The position numbers and the translations under genes are program-made. This document shows positions 1 to 5,942 of a DNA stretch of 10,000 bases, piece by piece; within the stretch, counting starts at the first letter, position 1; each line of letters opens with the position of its first letter. The DNA is from Rheinheimera sp. (GTDB taxonomy: Bacteria; Pseudomonadota; Gammaproteobacteria; Enterobacterales; Alteromonadaceae), in assembly GCF_020217005.1 (NCBI RefSeq), contig NZ_JAIWOI010000189.1, positions 1-10,000 of the forward strand. Direction: 5' to 3'. The notes beneath the pieces were generated by a model. The model worked only from the letters and a program-made list of their open reading frames with translations, was not told where the DNA came from and made no database searches.

Positions 1-192
1 AACCGTCGTTCACACGCCAACAACGCAACTAAGCGCCGTTTCCTGCCTAACCTGCAAACTCACCGTTTCTGGGTTGAAAGCGAAAACCGTTTTGTGACTT
101 TACGTATTTCTACTCGTGGTATGCGTATCATCGACAAAAATGGCATCGATACTGTTTTAGCCGATCTGCGTGCTAAAGGTCAGAAGGTTTAA
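1..192 (+). CDS. rpmB: 50S ribosomal protein L28, 3' part
   Basis: This is the C-terminal 63 residues of large-subunit ribosomal protein L28; the start lies before the window. The frame is open from base 1 and reads [19 protein letters not shown], then a stretch ending LRAKGQKV and TAA, which is the typical proteobacterial L28 C-terminal half. It is rich in Arg and Lys, as expected for an rRNA-binding protein. rpmG follows after 11 bases, the usual rpmB-rpmG operon, and the rpmG ribosome binding site overlaps this stop codon. The only oddity is truncation by the window edge. Confidence 0.97.
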   Translation, partial: NRRSHANNATKRRFLPNLQTHRFWVESENRFVTLRISTRGMRIIDKNGIDTVLADLRAKGQKV

Positions 193-203
193 GGAATTAA
201 ATT

Positions 204-359
204 ATGCGCGATAAAATTCGTTTAGTTTCTTCTGCTGGTACTGGCTTCTTCTATACAACTACGAAGAACAAACGCACCATGCCAGAAAAAATGGAAATCA
301 AAAAGTTCGATCCTAAAGTGCGTAAGCACGTGATTTTCAAAGAAGCGAAAATCAAGTAA
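204..359 (+). CDS. rpmG: 50S ribosomal protein L33
   Basis: This complete 51-residue protein of the large ribosomal subunit starts [19 protein letters not shown] and ends in a Lys-rich tail (FKEAKIK). The length and sequence are typical of proteobacterial L33. It contains no cysteine, so it is the zinc-free (C-minus) form and not the Cys4 zinc-ribbon form. An AAGGA Shine-Dalgarno at 191-195, overlapping the rpmB stop, lies 8 bases before the ATG. The gene is the last of the rpmB-rpmG operon, with a strong terminator starting 8 bases after the stop. Confidence 0.98.
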   Translation: MRDKIRLVSSAGTGFFYTTTKNKRTMPEKMEIKKFDPKVRKHVIFKEAKIK

Positions 360-367
360 TTGAACTG

Positions 368-394
368 AAAAAACCCGACGTAAGTCGGGTTTTT
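368..394 (+). terminator. intrinsic terminator of rpmB-rpmG
   Basis: The stem is CCCGAC (374-379) with GTCGGG (384-389) and a GTAA tetraloop. It is flanked by six A on the left and five T on the right, so the stem can extend by A-U pairs and then gives a U-tract. It lies directly after the rpmG stop, which makes it a classic rho-independent terminator. The A-tract on the left would allow weak function in the opposite direction, but no minus-strand gene ends here. Confidence 0.93.
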
Positions 395-501
395 ACTATA
401 AGCATTCTGCGATCTCTCTATCTCTTCTTCGCTTTCTTCTGGTTGTTCCGCCTGTCTCTGGTTTACACTGCTGTTTTTCTTCTGTCTCGGTTTTTATCTT
501 T
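395..501. other. pyrimidine-rich intergenic stretch
   Basis: These 107 bases between the rpmG terminator and the next start codon are strongly rich in C and T on the plus strand, with repeated TCT and CTT groups and a TTTTT run at 491-495. I see no convincing -35/-10 pair and no Shine-Dalgarno in front of the ATG at 502. The minus strand has an open stretch of about 40 codons (to a stop at 396-398), but it has no start codon and is low in complexity, so I do not call a gene. How the following gene is transcribed is unclear from the sequence. Confidence 0.5.
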
Positions 502-972
502 ATGATCCGTTTAAGTCAAAAAGGCTGGAATAACGTCATGATTTATACAGTGCTGATTTTAGTCGCACTGTTTATTGGTTTACCTGAATACTTAAAACAA
601 GGTCGGAATGAGCCTCAGCCTCAGTTGATTTCTATCAACCAGACCTTATTGGCTCTGCATTTTCCGCAGCATCAGATTGAGCGGGCAGGGCCTGGCTGGC
701 GTTCGCAGCCTGCTGTATTAAGCGAAGAGCAATTAACCACTTTACTGCAGCACTGGCAACAAAGCAGTCTGCCGGAAAAGTCACCTCTTGATCCGATCAA
801 TCCAGTGCTGATCTCTGAAGTCACCATCTGGCTGACAGGCAAACCAGCACAGCAGCAGTGGCAGCTGTACCAGGCTGGTGACTATCAGTGGCTAAAAGCC
901 CTGGATACAGACTTTTGGTACCGTTTGCCAGCAGGTCAGGCAGATTTGTTGTTTCCATCCGTTTTACGTTGA
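502..972 (+). CDS. membrane-anchored protein of unknown function
   Basis: I do not recognise this 156-residue protein. It has a short basic N-terminus (Arg3, Lys7) and one hydrophobic segment at about residues 13-28. A Gln-rich, probably periplasmic domain of about 125 residues follows, with many Trp and no Cys, which suggests a single-pass inner-membrane anchor with the N-terminus inside. The start is uncertain. The ATG at 502 has no Shine-Dalgarno but gives a positive-inside N-terminus, while the ATG at 538 (144 residues) has GGA 8 bases upstream but starts directly in the hydrophobic segment. The stop is 7 bases before mutM, so the two are probably co-transcribed; the sequence gives no link to DNA repair beyond that. 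Confidence 0.75.
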   Translation: MIRLSQKGWNNVMIYTVLILVALFIGLPEYLKQGRNEPQPQLISINQTLLALHFPQHQIERAGPGWRSQPAVLSEEQLTTLLQHWQQSSLPEKSPLDPINPVLISEVTIWLTGKPAQQQWQLYQAGDYQWLKALDTDFWYRLPAGQADLLFPSVLR

Positions 973-979
973 GGCTGTT

Positions 980-1795
980 ATGCCAGAATTACCAGAAGTC
1001 GAAGTATCCCGTTTAGGCATTAGCCCGCATCTGCAGCAACAACGCATTGAGAAAGTGGTGGTACGGCAACGCCAGCTGCGCTGGTGGATACCGGATGAAA
1101 TACTACAGATTAGGCAGCAGCCTGTGCTGGATGTGACACGAAGAGCCAAATACTTACTGATCCATTTGCCAGAAGGCGAATTGATTATTCATCTGGGTAT
1201 GTCAGGTCATCTGAAAGTGCTGCCGCAGAACACTGCAGCCGGAAAACATGACCATGTGGATATCTACCTGAATAACGGCCTGATGCTGCGTTTAAACGAC
1301 ACCAGACGTTTTGGTGCTGTGCTGTGGCAGCCGAAAGACACTGTGCATAGTCTGATGGCGAACTTAGGGCCTGAGCCTTTGCTGGGAGATTTCCATGCCG
1401 CTATGCTGTTAGCCGCCTGCCAGAAGCGCAGCAGTGCTATTAAACAGGTGCTGATGGATAATCATGTAGTGGTTGGGGTAGGGAATATCTATGCTAATGA
1501 AGCTCTGTTTCAGGCTGGTATTCATCCCAAAATGCCTGCGAATCAACTGACTGCAGAAAAAGCTGAATTGCTGGTGCAGGTGGTGAAGCAAATTCTGGCG
1601 AAGGCTATTACCCAGGGTGGAACCACTCTGAAAGATTTCAGCCAAACCGATGGCAAGCCGGGCTATTTTGCCCAGCAATTGCTGGTGTATGGTCGGGGTG
1701 GTGAAGAGTGCTTTAACTGTCAGACTGAACTAAAAGAAATACGTTTAGGCCAGCGCAGCACCGTCTATTGCCCCGCTTGTCAGGGTGAGCATTAG
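980..1795 (+). CDS. mutM: formamidopyrimidine-DNA glycosylase (Fpg)
   Basis: This bifunctional glycosylase/AP lyase removes 8-oxoguanine and ring-opened purines from DNA. The 271-residue length is usual. The N-terminus MPELPEVE carries the catalytic Pro2 and Glu3 (Pro1 and Glu2 after Met removal). Lys58 in the RRAKYLL motif is the conserved Lys57. Met74, Arg109 and Phe111 match the residues that fill the gap left by the flipped base. GVGNIYANE (Asn169) is the helix-two-turns-helix signature. A C-terminal zinc finger has Cys244, Cys247, Cys264 and Cys267, with Arg259 in place to bind the phosphate. No key residue is missing. It lies 7 bases after the unknown membrane protein and faces the outer-membrane protein gene convergently, with 41 bases between stops and no clear terminator there. 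Confidence 0.98.
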   Translation: MPELPEVEVSRLGISPHLQQQRIEKVVVRQRQLRWWIPDEILQIRQQPVLDVTRRAKYLLIHLPEGELIIHLGMSGHLKVLPQNTAAGKHDHVDIYLNNGLMLRLNDTRRFGAVLWQPKDTVHSLMANLGPEPLLGDFHAAMLLAACQKRSSAIKQVLMDNHVVVGVGNIYANEALFQAGIHPKMPANQLTAEKAELLVQVVKQILAKAITQGGTTLKDFSQTDGKPGYFAQQLLVYGRGGEECFNCQTELKEIRLGQRSTVYCPACQGEH

Positions 1796-1836
1796 AGCGA
1801 GTTGACGTTTCAGGGTTATTTTTGTGGCAACAAGCG

Positions 1837-3483
1837 CTAAAAACTCTGTTTGGCCAATATGCGCCATTCGACGCCTGATAAATCATCATCGCCGCCAAAA
1901 GCTTTAGTCAGGTCAATATGGATCATGGTACCGCGGCTGCTGTGGCTTGATAGCAAACGTATACCAGCACCTATACCATACAAGGTTTGGTCACCTGAAC
2001 TGCCTGGTAACTCCGGATTATCACCCCAGGTCCGGCCCATATCAGCAAAACTGGCGTAACCCACATCAAAAATCTGCGCTATGGATAAGTTGCTGTAGTA
2101 ACGGTATTCCATAGTAGCCAGAGCTAAACGCTCACCCGTCTGGTAATACAAAGGGAAAGCCCTTAAACCTGTGTCGCCGCCTAGACTTAAACGCTCGTCC
2201 CGGAATAACTCGTTACCATATTGATAAGTCAACTGACCGACCAGGCTATGTTGTGGGTCAAACTTGTGGATCCACATCAGATGACTTTTTATTAAGGTTT
2301 GGCTGAGGTCTGCCTGTTCCAGTTGACTGGCTGATGCTGAAGTCAGCAAATAGTTTTCTGCTGTAAGCTCTGTCGCCTTATAGGCCGATGCCGTGATTTG
2401 CCAGCCTTTGTTGTCTGCTCCCAGCATAGGTGCCAGATAAGCCAGCTTCACATCAGCCTGCCAGCCTAAGTTGATATCTTCCACCCTGTTGAACTGGTAG
2501 ATGTTAAACATTTGCCGATAATCCGACTGTAGATACTGCCAGGCCAGCCAGAACTGCGATATATCTCGTTTCACAGGGGTGCCAAATAAAGTGTCTGGTG
2601 TTTCCTCAAATTGCACTTCGTTATGAGTGGCGCCAACAAAGATACGTTGAACCCAGTTACCCTTTGACAGGACTTTTAAGCCGCCCTGGATATCAAAATA
2701 GTTGTTCTTTTTCCTGTATTCATTGGCTTCGTCACCGAGCAAATATTCGTTGATATCCTCACTGTCTTTGTCCAGTGTCAGAGCAAAAGACCAGGGGGCA
2801 TGAAGCCGGTAAAATGGTTTTTCGATACCAATTAAATAAGACTCGCCATCAGATTTATCGGCGTAGCGGGTGTTTAAGCCCCAGTGACTACCAAATAAAT
2901 TAGGTGAGCGGAAATTCAGCAGATAGCTGGTGCGTTCACTGTCGTGTTCATAATCCAGATTGATTTGGTTGCCAGAGCCAAACAGGTTATCTTCGGCTAA
3001 ACCAAAAGTGGTGCGGCTTTCACCGCCTTCGCGGCTGGCAGATATTTTTGGTAGTAAGGACCAGTTATCCCAGGTACTGATGGTGACTATGACCTGCTGA
3101 TCCGCACACTGGTGACTGACCCGAACTTCCACCTTACGCAGATAACGCCTGGTTCTTAACAAGCGTTCCGTTTCAGCCAGACTATCAGCGTTAAGTTCGT
3201 CGCCGGTTTTAAATAACACGTCTTCCAGCAGAGTCGCTTCTGTCGTGATTTTATGAGTGTGGTTGGCCAAACGGTGAAACCAATATGTATTTTCTTGTTG
3301 CAAATCAAATACATCATTGCGTATAAAACGAACCTCTTTAATCCTTTGTCCCTGGTAAGCAGCAAAATTAGTATGATTTGTCAGAGTTGAACAAAGTTCT
3401 GAAGCCAAGGCAGGTTGGTGCAGGCTCAGCAAAAAAATAGCAAAAGCTGCGGTCACTACTTTGAATAATCTGGCGCTATACAT
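1837..3483 (-). CDS. BamA/TamA-family outer-membrane beta-barrel protein
   Basis: This is a 548-residue protein with the chosen start. Residues 1-28 are a signal peptide (basic n-region, hydrophobic core, cleavage near ALA-S). About residues 46-137 look like a single POTRA-like domain, with the pattern of an initial beta strand, N-x-x-H-x-x-T, L-x-F-K-x-G-D and E-x-x-R-L-L-R. The rest is rich in alternating aromatic and polar strands and ends in Phe, as beta-barrels of the Omp85/surface-antigen (D15) class do. The family inserts or secretes proteins or lipids at the outer membrane, but the substrate here is unknown. The frame is open to 3570, but that start lies in the loop of a terminator hairpin at 3558-3586, so a start at 3483 (or 3504, seven residues longer) is better. 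No strong Shine-Dalgarno is seen for either. Two cysteines (31 and 126) flank the POTRA-like region. Confidence 0.85.
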   Translation of the reverse strand: MYSARLFKVVTAAFAIFLLSLHQPALASELCSTLTNHTNFAAYQGQRIKEVRFIRNDVFDLQQENTYWFHRLANHTHKITTEATLLEDVLFKTGDELNADSLAETERLLRTRRYLRKVEVRVSHQCADQQVIVTISTWDNWSLLPKISASREGGESRTTFGLAEDNLFGSGNQINLDYEHDSERTSYLLNFRSPNLFGSHWGLNTRYADKSDGESYLIGIEKPFYRLHAPWSFALTLDKDSEDINEYLLGDEANEYRKKNNYFDIQGGLKVLSKGNWVQRIFVGATHNEVQFEETPDTLFGTPVKRDISQFWLAWQYLQSDYRQMFNIYQFNRVEDINLGWQADVKLAYLAPMLGADNKGWQITASAYKATELTAENYLLTSASASQLEQADLSQTLIKSHLMWIHKFDPQHSLVGQLTYQYGNELFRDERLSLGGDTGLRAFPLYYQTGERLALATMEYRYYSNLSIAQIFDVGYASFADMGRTWGDNPELPGSSGDQTLYGIGAGIRLLSSHSSRGTMIHIDLTKAFGGDDDLSGVEWRILAKQSF

Positions 3484-3553
3484 CTTCAACACGACAACAT
3501 CCATTTCTGTTGATTGGGTTTTATCATGACACAGTTTACAGCAAGAAGTAGCG

Positions 3554-3586
3554 GAAAAGACTGAGAGCAAGTATTACTCTCAGTCT
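3554..3586 (-). terminator. intrinsic terminator of the small secreted-protein gene
   Basis: A perfect 10-bp inverted repeat, AGACTGAGAG (3558-3567) and CTCTCAGTCT (3577-3586), has a 9-base loop. Read on the minus strand it is followed by TTTT and then CC, so the U-tract is short. It starts 17 bases after the stop of the 105-residue gene and lies upstream of the outer-membrane protein gene. It therefore separates the two minus-strand genes and argues that the latter has its own promoter between 3554 and 3484. Confidence 0.8.
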
Positions 3587-3603
3587 GTACAAGAACAGAA
3601 GGT

Positions 3604-3921
3604 TTATTTTGAGGCGGCTTTAATTGCTTCGATTTGGGCTGCTGACAACCGTACCACACTGCCTGGATATGGCTTACCCATTGGGTAATTCCACTCTTTA
3701 GGACGCGACGCTTCAACTACTTCCTTAAAGGCGTTACAAACCTTTTTGGCTGGCACGTCACCCAGCTTTTTGGCATAAGCTTCCAGCATACGATCGTCAA
3801 CGCCTTCATTCGACAGTACACAATAACCTTCAGTCGAATACAGTACTTCTTCTTCCGCCACAGCGGCGGATACAGTTCCCAAGCAAAGTAAAGCTATACA
3901 GATCTTATTTATATTTTTCAT
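3604..3921 (-). CDS. small secreted (periplasmic) protein, unknown function
   Basis: This 105-residue protein is not one I recognise. Residues 1-22 form a clear Sec signal peptide (MKNINK, hydrophobic core, then SAAVA-EEE). The mature part is about 83 residues with two cysteines (34 and 62) that could form one disulfide in the periplasm. A Pro/Tyr/Gly-rich stretch (about 73-88, including GKPYPGSVV) follows, then an Ala-rich C-terminal helix. AAGGA lies 5 bases before the ATG, a good ribosome binding site. The gene has its own downstream hairpin terminator, and the 81-base gap upstream can hold a promoter, so it is probably a single-gene transcript. Its job cannot be read from the neighbours. 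Confidence 0.85.
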   Translation of the reverse strand: MKNINKICIALLCLGTVSAAVAEEEVLYSTEGYCVLSNEGVDDRMLEAYAKKLGDVPAKKVCNAFKEVVEASRPKEWNYPMGKPYPGSVVRLSAAQIEAIKAASK

Positions 3922-3943
3922 ATGAGTCCTTGATTTAACTACA

Positions 3944-3964
3944 CTTACCTCAGTTATAGGTAAG
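3944..3964 (-). promoter_or_regulatory. inverted repeat around a possible -10 box
   Basis: CTTACC (3944-3949) and GGTAAG (3959-3964) form a perfect 6-bp inverted repeat with a 9-base spacer. On the minus strand the spacer contains TATAAC, a fair -10 element, about 35 bases upstream of the ATG of the small secreted protein. No good -35 sits 16-18 bases before it. This could be a regulated promoter with an operator, or chance. It is a weak call. Confidence 0.3.
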
Positions 3965-4002
3965 CATCTTTAACTTTAGGACAGTTTTAGCGCTTTGCCA
4001 GT

Positions 4003-4845
4003 TTATCCTTGAATCTTCGTGTTTTTTTCCGAAGTCAATAACTCCAGCGTACTCTGGCTTAGGCTGAGTTCGCGCTGCGGGAAAGGCAGATCGATATTGT
4101 GTTGGTCAAAAGCCTGCTTGATTTCCTCAAGTAAAGAAGTGCGCAATTCTCTGTAGTTTTCTTTTCTGGTCCAGACGGAAAATTGCAAATCCAACGATGA
4201 TTCAGCAAAACTTAAAAACTGAAATACAGGAACAGGTTCATCCAGACTTAACGGATTTTGCTCCGCCACTTGCAATAGTACTTGCCGTACCTGACTGATA
4301 TTTTCTTTGTAGGCGACACCAATTTTTAAATCCAAGCGGCGGATAGGAAAACGGGTCAGGTTGGTGACTTCGGTTTTTATCAGACTTTCGTTGGGAATAC
4401 GCACAAAGAGGTTATCAAAAGTGCGTAATTTAATGGACAGCAGGTCAATCGATAAAATTTCACCCGTGGTGTTGCCCACCTGAATGGTATCGCCAATCTG
4501 AAAAGGCCGTTCGCCAATTAAAAATAAACCGCTGATCAGGTTCGACACTGAGGTTTGAGAGGCAAAACCTATAGCGACAGACAATACGCCAGCGGCACCG
4601 AGCAATACGCCTAAATTAAAGCCTAACTGCTTTAAACCACTGGCGATAAACAGAGCTAACACCAGCCAGTACACCAGGCGACGGCTTAAGCTGGCGTGGT
4701 GTGGACTAAAGCGCTTCAGGCAGACTTTATAGGTGGCTCTGGCTAATAAGCTGGCGGCTAAAAAGCCGACGATAAATAACATAGCTGCCTGCAACAGAGA
4801 GAAGAACTTATCGGAATCCAGATAGTTGAGTACCAGATCGATCAT
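4003..4845 (-). CDS. MscS-family small-conductance mechanosensitive channel
   Basis: This inner-membrane channel family opens under membrane tension and releases solutes during osmotic downshock. The 280-residue size is close to E. coli MscS (286). Hydrophobic segments lie at about 16-38 and 57-75. The pore helix follows (about 77-110), with its Gly/Ala-rich GVLLGAAGVLSVAIGFASQ and the hallmark VSNLISGLFLIGERPFQIGD. About residues 112-175 are the beta domain, with IPNESLIKTEVTN, and the C-terminal alpha/beta domain runs to about 265. Its ATG overlaps the TGA of the upstream DUF432-like gene (ATGA), so translation is likely coupled and the two probably work together. Which MscS subgroup it belongs to cannot be fixed by eye. 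Confidence 0.93.
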   Translation of the reverse strand: MIDLVLNYLDSDKFFSLLQAAMLFIVGFLAASLLARATYKVCLKRFSPHHASLSRRLVYWLVLALFIASGLKQLGFNLGVLLGAAGVLSVAIGFASQTSVSNLISGLFLIGERPFQIGDTIQVGNTTGEILSIDLLSIKLRTFDNLFVRIPNESLIKTEVTNLTRFPIRRLDLKIGVAYKENISQVRQVLLQVAEQNPLSLDEPVPVFQFLSFAESSLDLQFSVWTRKENYRELRTSLLEEIKQAFDQHNIDLPFPQRELSLSQSTLELLTSEKNTKIQG

Positions 4846-5657
4846 ACAGTCCCCCGGTTTGCTGAATGTGTGAATAAATCACTGAAAGCGCGGAATAAGC
4901 CATGTTTTTCCATATACAAACGAGGTTTGGCTAAGCGCTCGGCACCATCAAAACCCGCTGGCATTTGTTTGCTGATTTGAAGTCGGCTAAGTTCTGCATC
5001 ATCCTGATGATCCAGCAGCACCTGATCTGTCCATAAACTGCCATCGGCCAGACCATACAGGGATAAATAAGGCACAGGTAAGCTGAGTTTTTCGATGCTC
5101 ATCATCTGACTGGAATTGTTTTTCACAGTAACAGGCGTAATGGCCTTATGCACCCGTCTTGGAAGCTCTTCTTTACTATGTCTGGCCTGAGTTTTATCGG
5201 CATAACACAGTTCACCGACCTGAGTATTAGGACCAAACCAGGTGTCGGACAAGCGCTGGCTTTGCACTTCCTGTAGTACTAATCCAGGTTGTTGTAATTC
5301 AATACGGATGCTTACCGGGCTGCTGATGTAGAAGGTCACTTGTTCGGAAGGCGGAACGTATACAGGTTGATGGGTTTTAACCACCACCGGACGGTCTGCC
5401 AGAACGGGTTTCAGACAAAATTGCAGTGGTTCCTGCTCAAATACAAAACGGCTGGCCTGGCGGAGTTGTGGCCATTGAGGCAGCAATTCTGCTGTCAGTT
5501 CCTGCTGTTCTGACTGAGTAAGTAGTTCAGTAGCTAGTCGCCATTCTCCAGCTTTGCGCTGCAAAAAAATCAGCAAAGGCCCGAGCTGAATTTTACAGCT
5601 TTGTTCGTTTAACAGCGTTTGAGGTTGCCACCAAAGCGCTTTATTGTCGCCAAACAT
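4842..5657 (-). CDS. DUF432-like protein of unknown function
   Basis: This 271-residue protein has no signal peptide, so it is probably cytoplasmic. No enzyme motif is visible. A central stretch (about residues 88-120) reads RPVVVKTHQPVYVPPSEQ and then alternating strands (VTFYISSPVSIRIEL), giving a beta-rich fold. A Pro/Leu strand region (about 190-205) and a charged C-terminus follow. From memory this pattern resembles DUF432, a family often found beside MscS channels, but I could not search, so the family name is tentative. AGGA lies 6 bases before the ATG. Its stop overlaps the start of the MscS gene by 4 bases, a tight coupling that suggests a regulator or partner of the channel. The gene is divergent from mgtE across a 285-base gap. 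Confidence 0.78.
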   Translation of the reverse strand: MFGDNKALWWQPQTLLNEQSCKIQLGPLLIFLQRKAGEWRLATELLTQSEQQELTAELLPQWPQLRQASRFVFEQEPLQFCLKPVLADRPVVVKTHQPVYVPPSEQVTFYISSPVSIRIELQQPGLVLQEVQSQRLSDTWFGPNTQVGELCYADKTQARHSKEELPRRVHKAITPVTVKNNSSQMMSIEKLSLPVPYLSLYGLADGSLWTDQVLLDHQDDAELSRLQISKQMPAGFDGAERLAKPRLYMEKHGLFRAFSDLFTHSANRGTV

Positions 5658-5722
5658 GTAATGTCCTTTTGACGTTGGGGGTGTTGCCTGAACTAAGTCT
5701 CACACTTCTGCCCGCTATTAAG

Positions 5723-5751
5723 TTGAGGTTAAGTCGTTACAAGAGTAAAAT
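5723..5751 (+). promoter_or_regulatory. sigma70-type promoter of mgtE
   Basis: TTGAGG (5723-5728) and TAAAAT (5746-5751) are separated by exactly 17 bases. The -10 matches the consensus at 5 of 6 positions and the -35 at 4 of 6. The predicted transcript starts near 5758, giving a leader of about 185 nt before the mgtE ATG. This is the best promoter-like pair in the 285-base divergent gap. A minus-strand promoter for the DUF432-like/MscS pair must also lie here, but I see only a weak candidate (TTGTAA, 16 bases, TAATAG). Confidence 0.6.
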
Positions 5752-5757
5752 GATGCT

Positions 5758-5942
5758 CGTTTTTCGCTGTATCAGCAATAAGTTATGCTGATATACCTTT
5801 CCACTAGCACAGGAGAGTTCCGTTTTTATGGACGTACCCAGTCACAGGCCTGGCCTGACATACAACTTAACCCTGTAGTTTTGCTGTAGAGCGCTGGTTT
5901 GTCTGAACCTTGCGACTACGGCCCGTAGTTCGAGGTGAAAGC
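5758..5942 (+). promoter_or_regulatory. long structured 5' leader of mgtE (candidate cis-regulatory RNA)
   Basis: Several stems can be read directly. One is a perfect 8-bp hairpin, TATCAGCA (5770-5777) with TGCTGATA (5786-5793). ACAGG (5809-5813) and CCTGT (5872-5876) could close a domain, with CTA before and AG after adding pairs across a GC bulge. Inside it GTC-AC-AGGC (5841-5849) pairs with GCCT-GAC (5853-5859). CGC-T-GGTT (5892-5899) pairs with AACC-TT-GCG (5906-5914). ACTACG (5915-5920) pairs with CGTAGT (5924-5929) and ends 2 bases before the GAGGTG ribosome binding site (5932-5937). No coding frame explains the stretch. Mg2+ or Mn2+ control of mgtE through such a leader is an inference; I cannot match it to a known riboswitch class. 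Confidence 0.5.

Noticed and set aside
396..518. Open minus-strand stretch of about 40 codons in the gap before the unknown membrane protein.
   Set aside because: It has no start codon after the upstream stop at 516-518, and its composition only reflects the pyrimidine-rich plus strand (Lys/Arg/Glu/Thr-rich product).
1409..1678. Minus-strand open frame within mutM.
   Set aside because: It is a shadow of the complete mutM frame, with no ribosome binding site and no recognisable protein; the same holds for the other short frames inside mgtE, the receptor gene and the barrel-protein gene.
1796..1836. Possible bidirectional terminator between the convergent mutM and barrel-protein genes.
   Set aside because: Only a 4-base GTTG/CAAC match around a long loop is present, without a stable stem next to a T-tract.
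3505..3570. Longer N-terminus for the outer-membrane barrel protein starting at 3570.
   Set aside because: It overlaps a terminator hairpin and would bury the signal peptide behind 29 residues containing four cysteines.
5809..5876. Resemblance of the mgtE leader to the yybP-ykoY manganese riboswitch (GACATAC at 5857-5863, AGGAGAG near the closing stem).
   Set aside because: The conserved GGGGAGTAG block is not matched, the enclosed domain is only about 68 nt, and the usual 3' leg is missing. The shared bases are too few for a family call.
5910..5942. TTG start for MgtE giving 11 extra residues.
   Set aside because: The stretch forms the hairpin and ribosome binding site in front of the ATG at 5943; that ATG has GAGGTG at ideal spacing and gives the normal family length.
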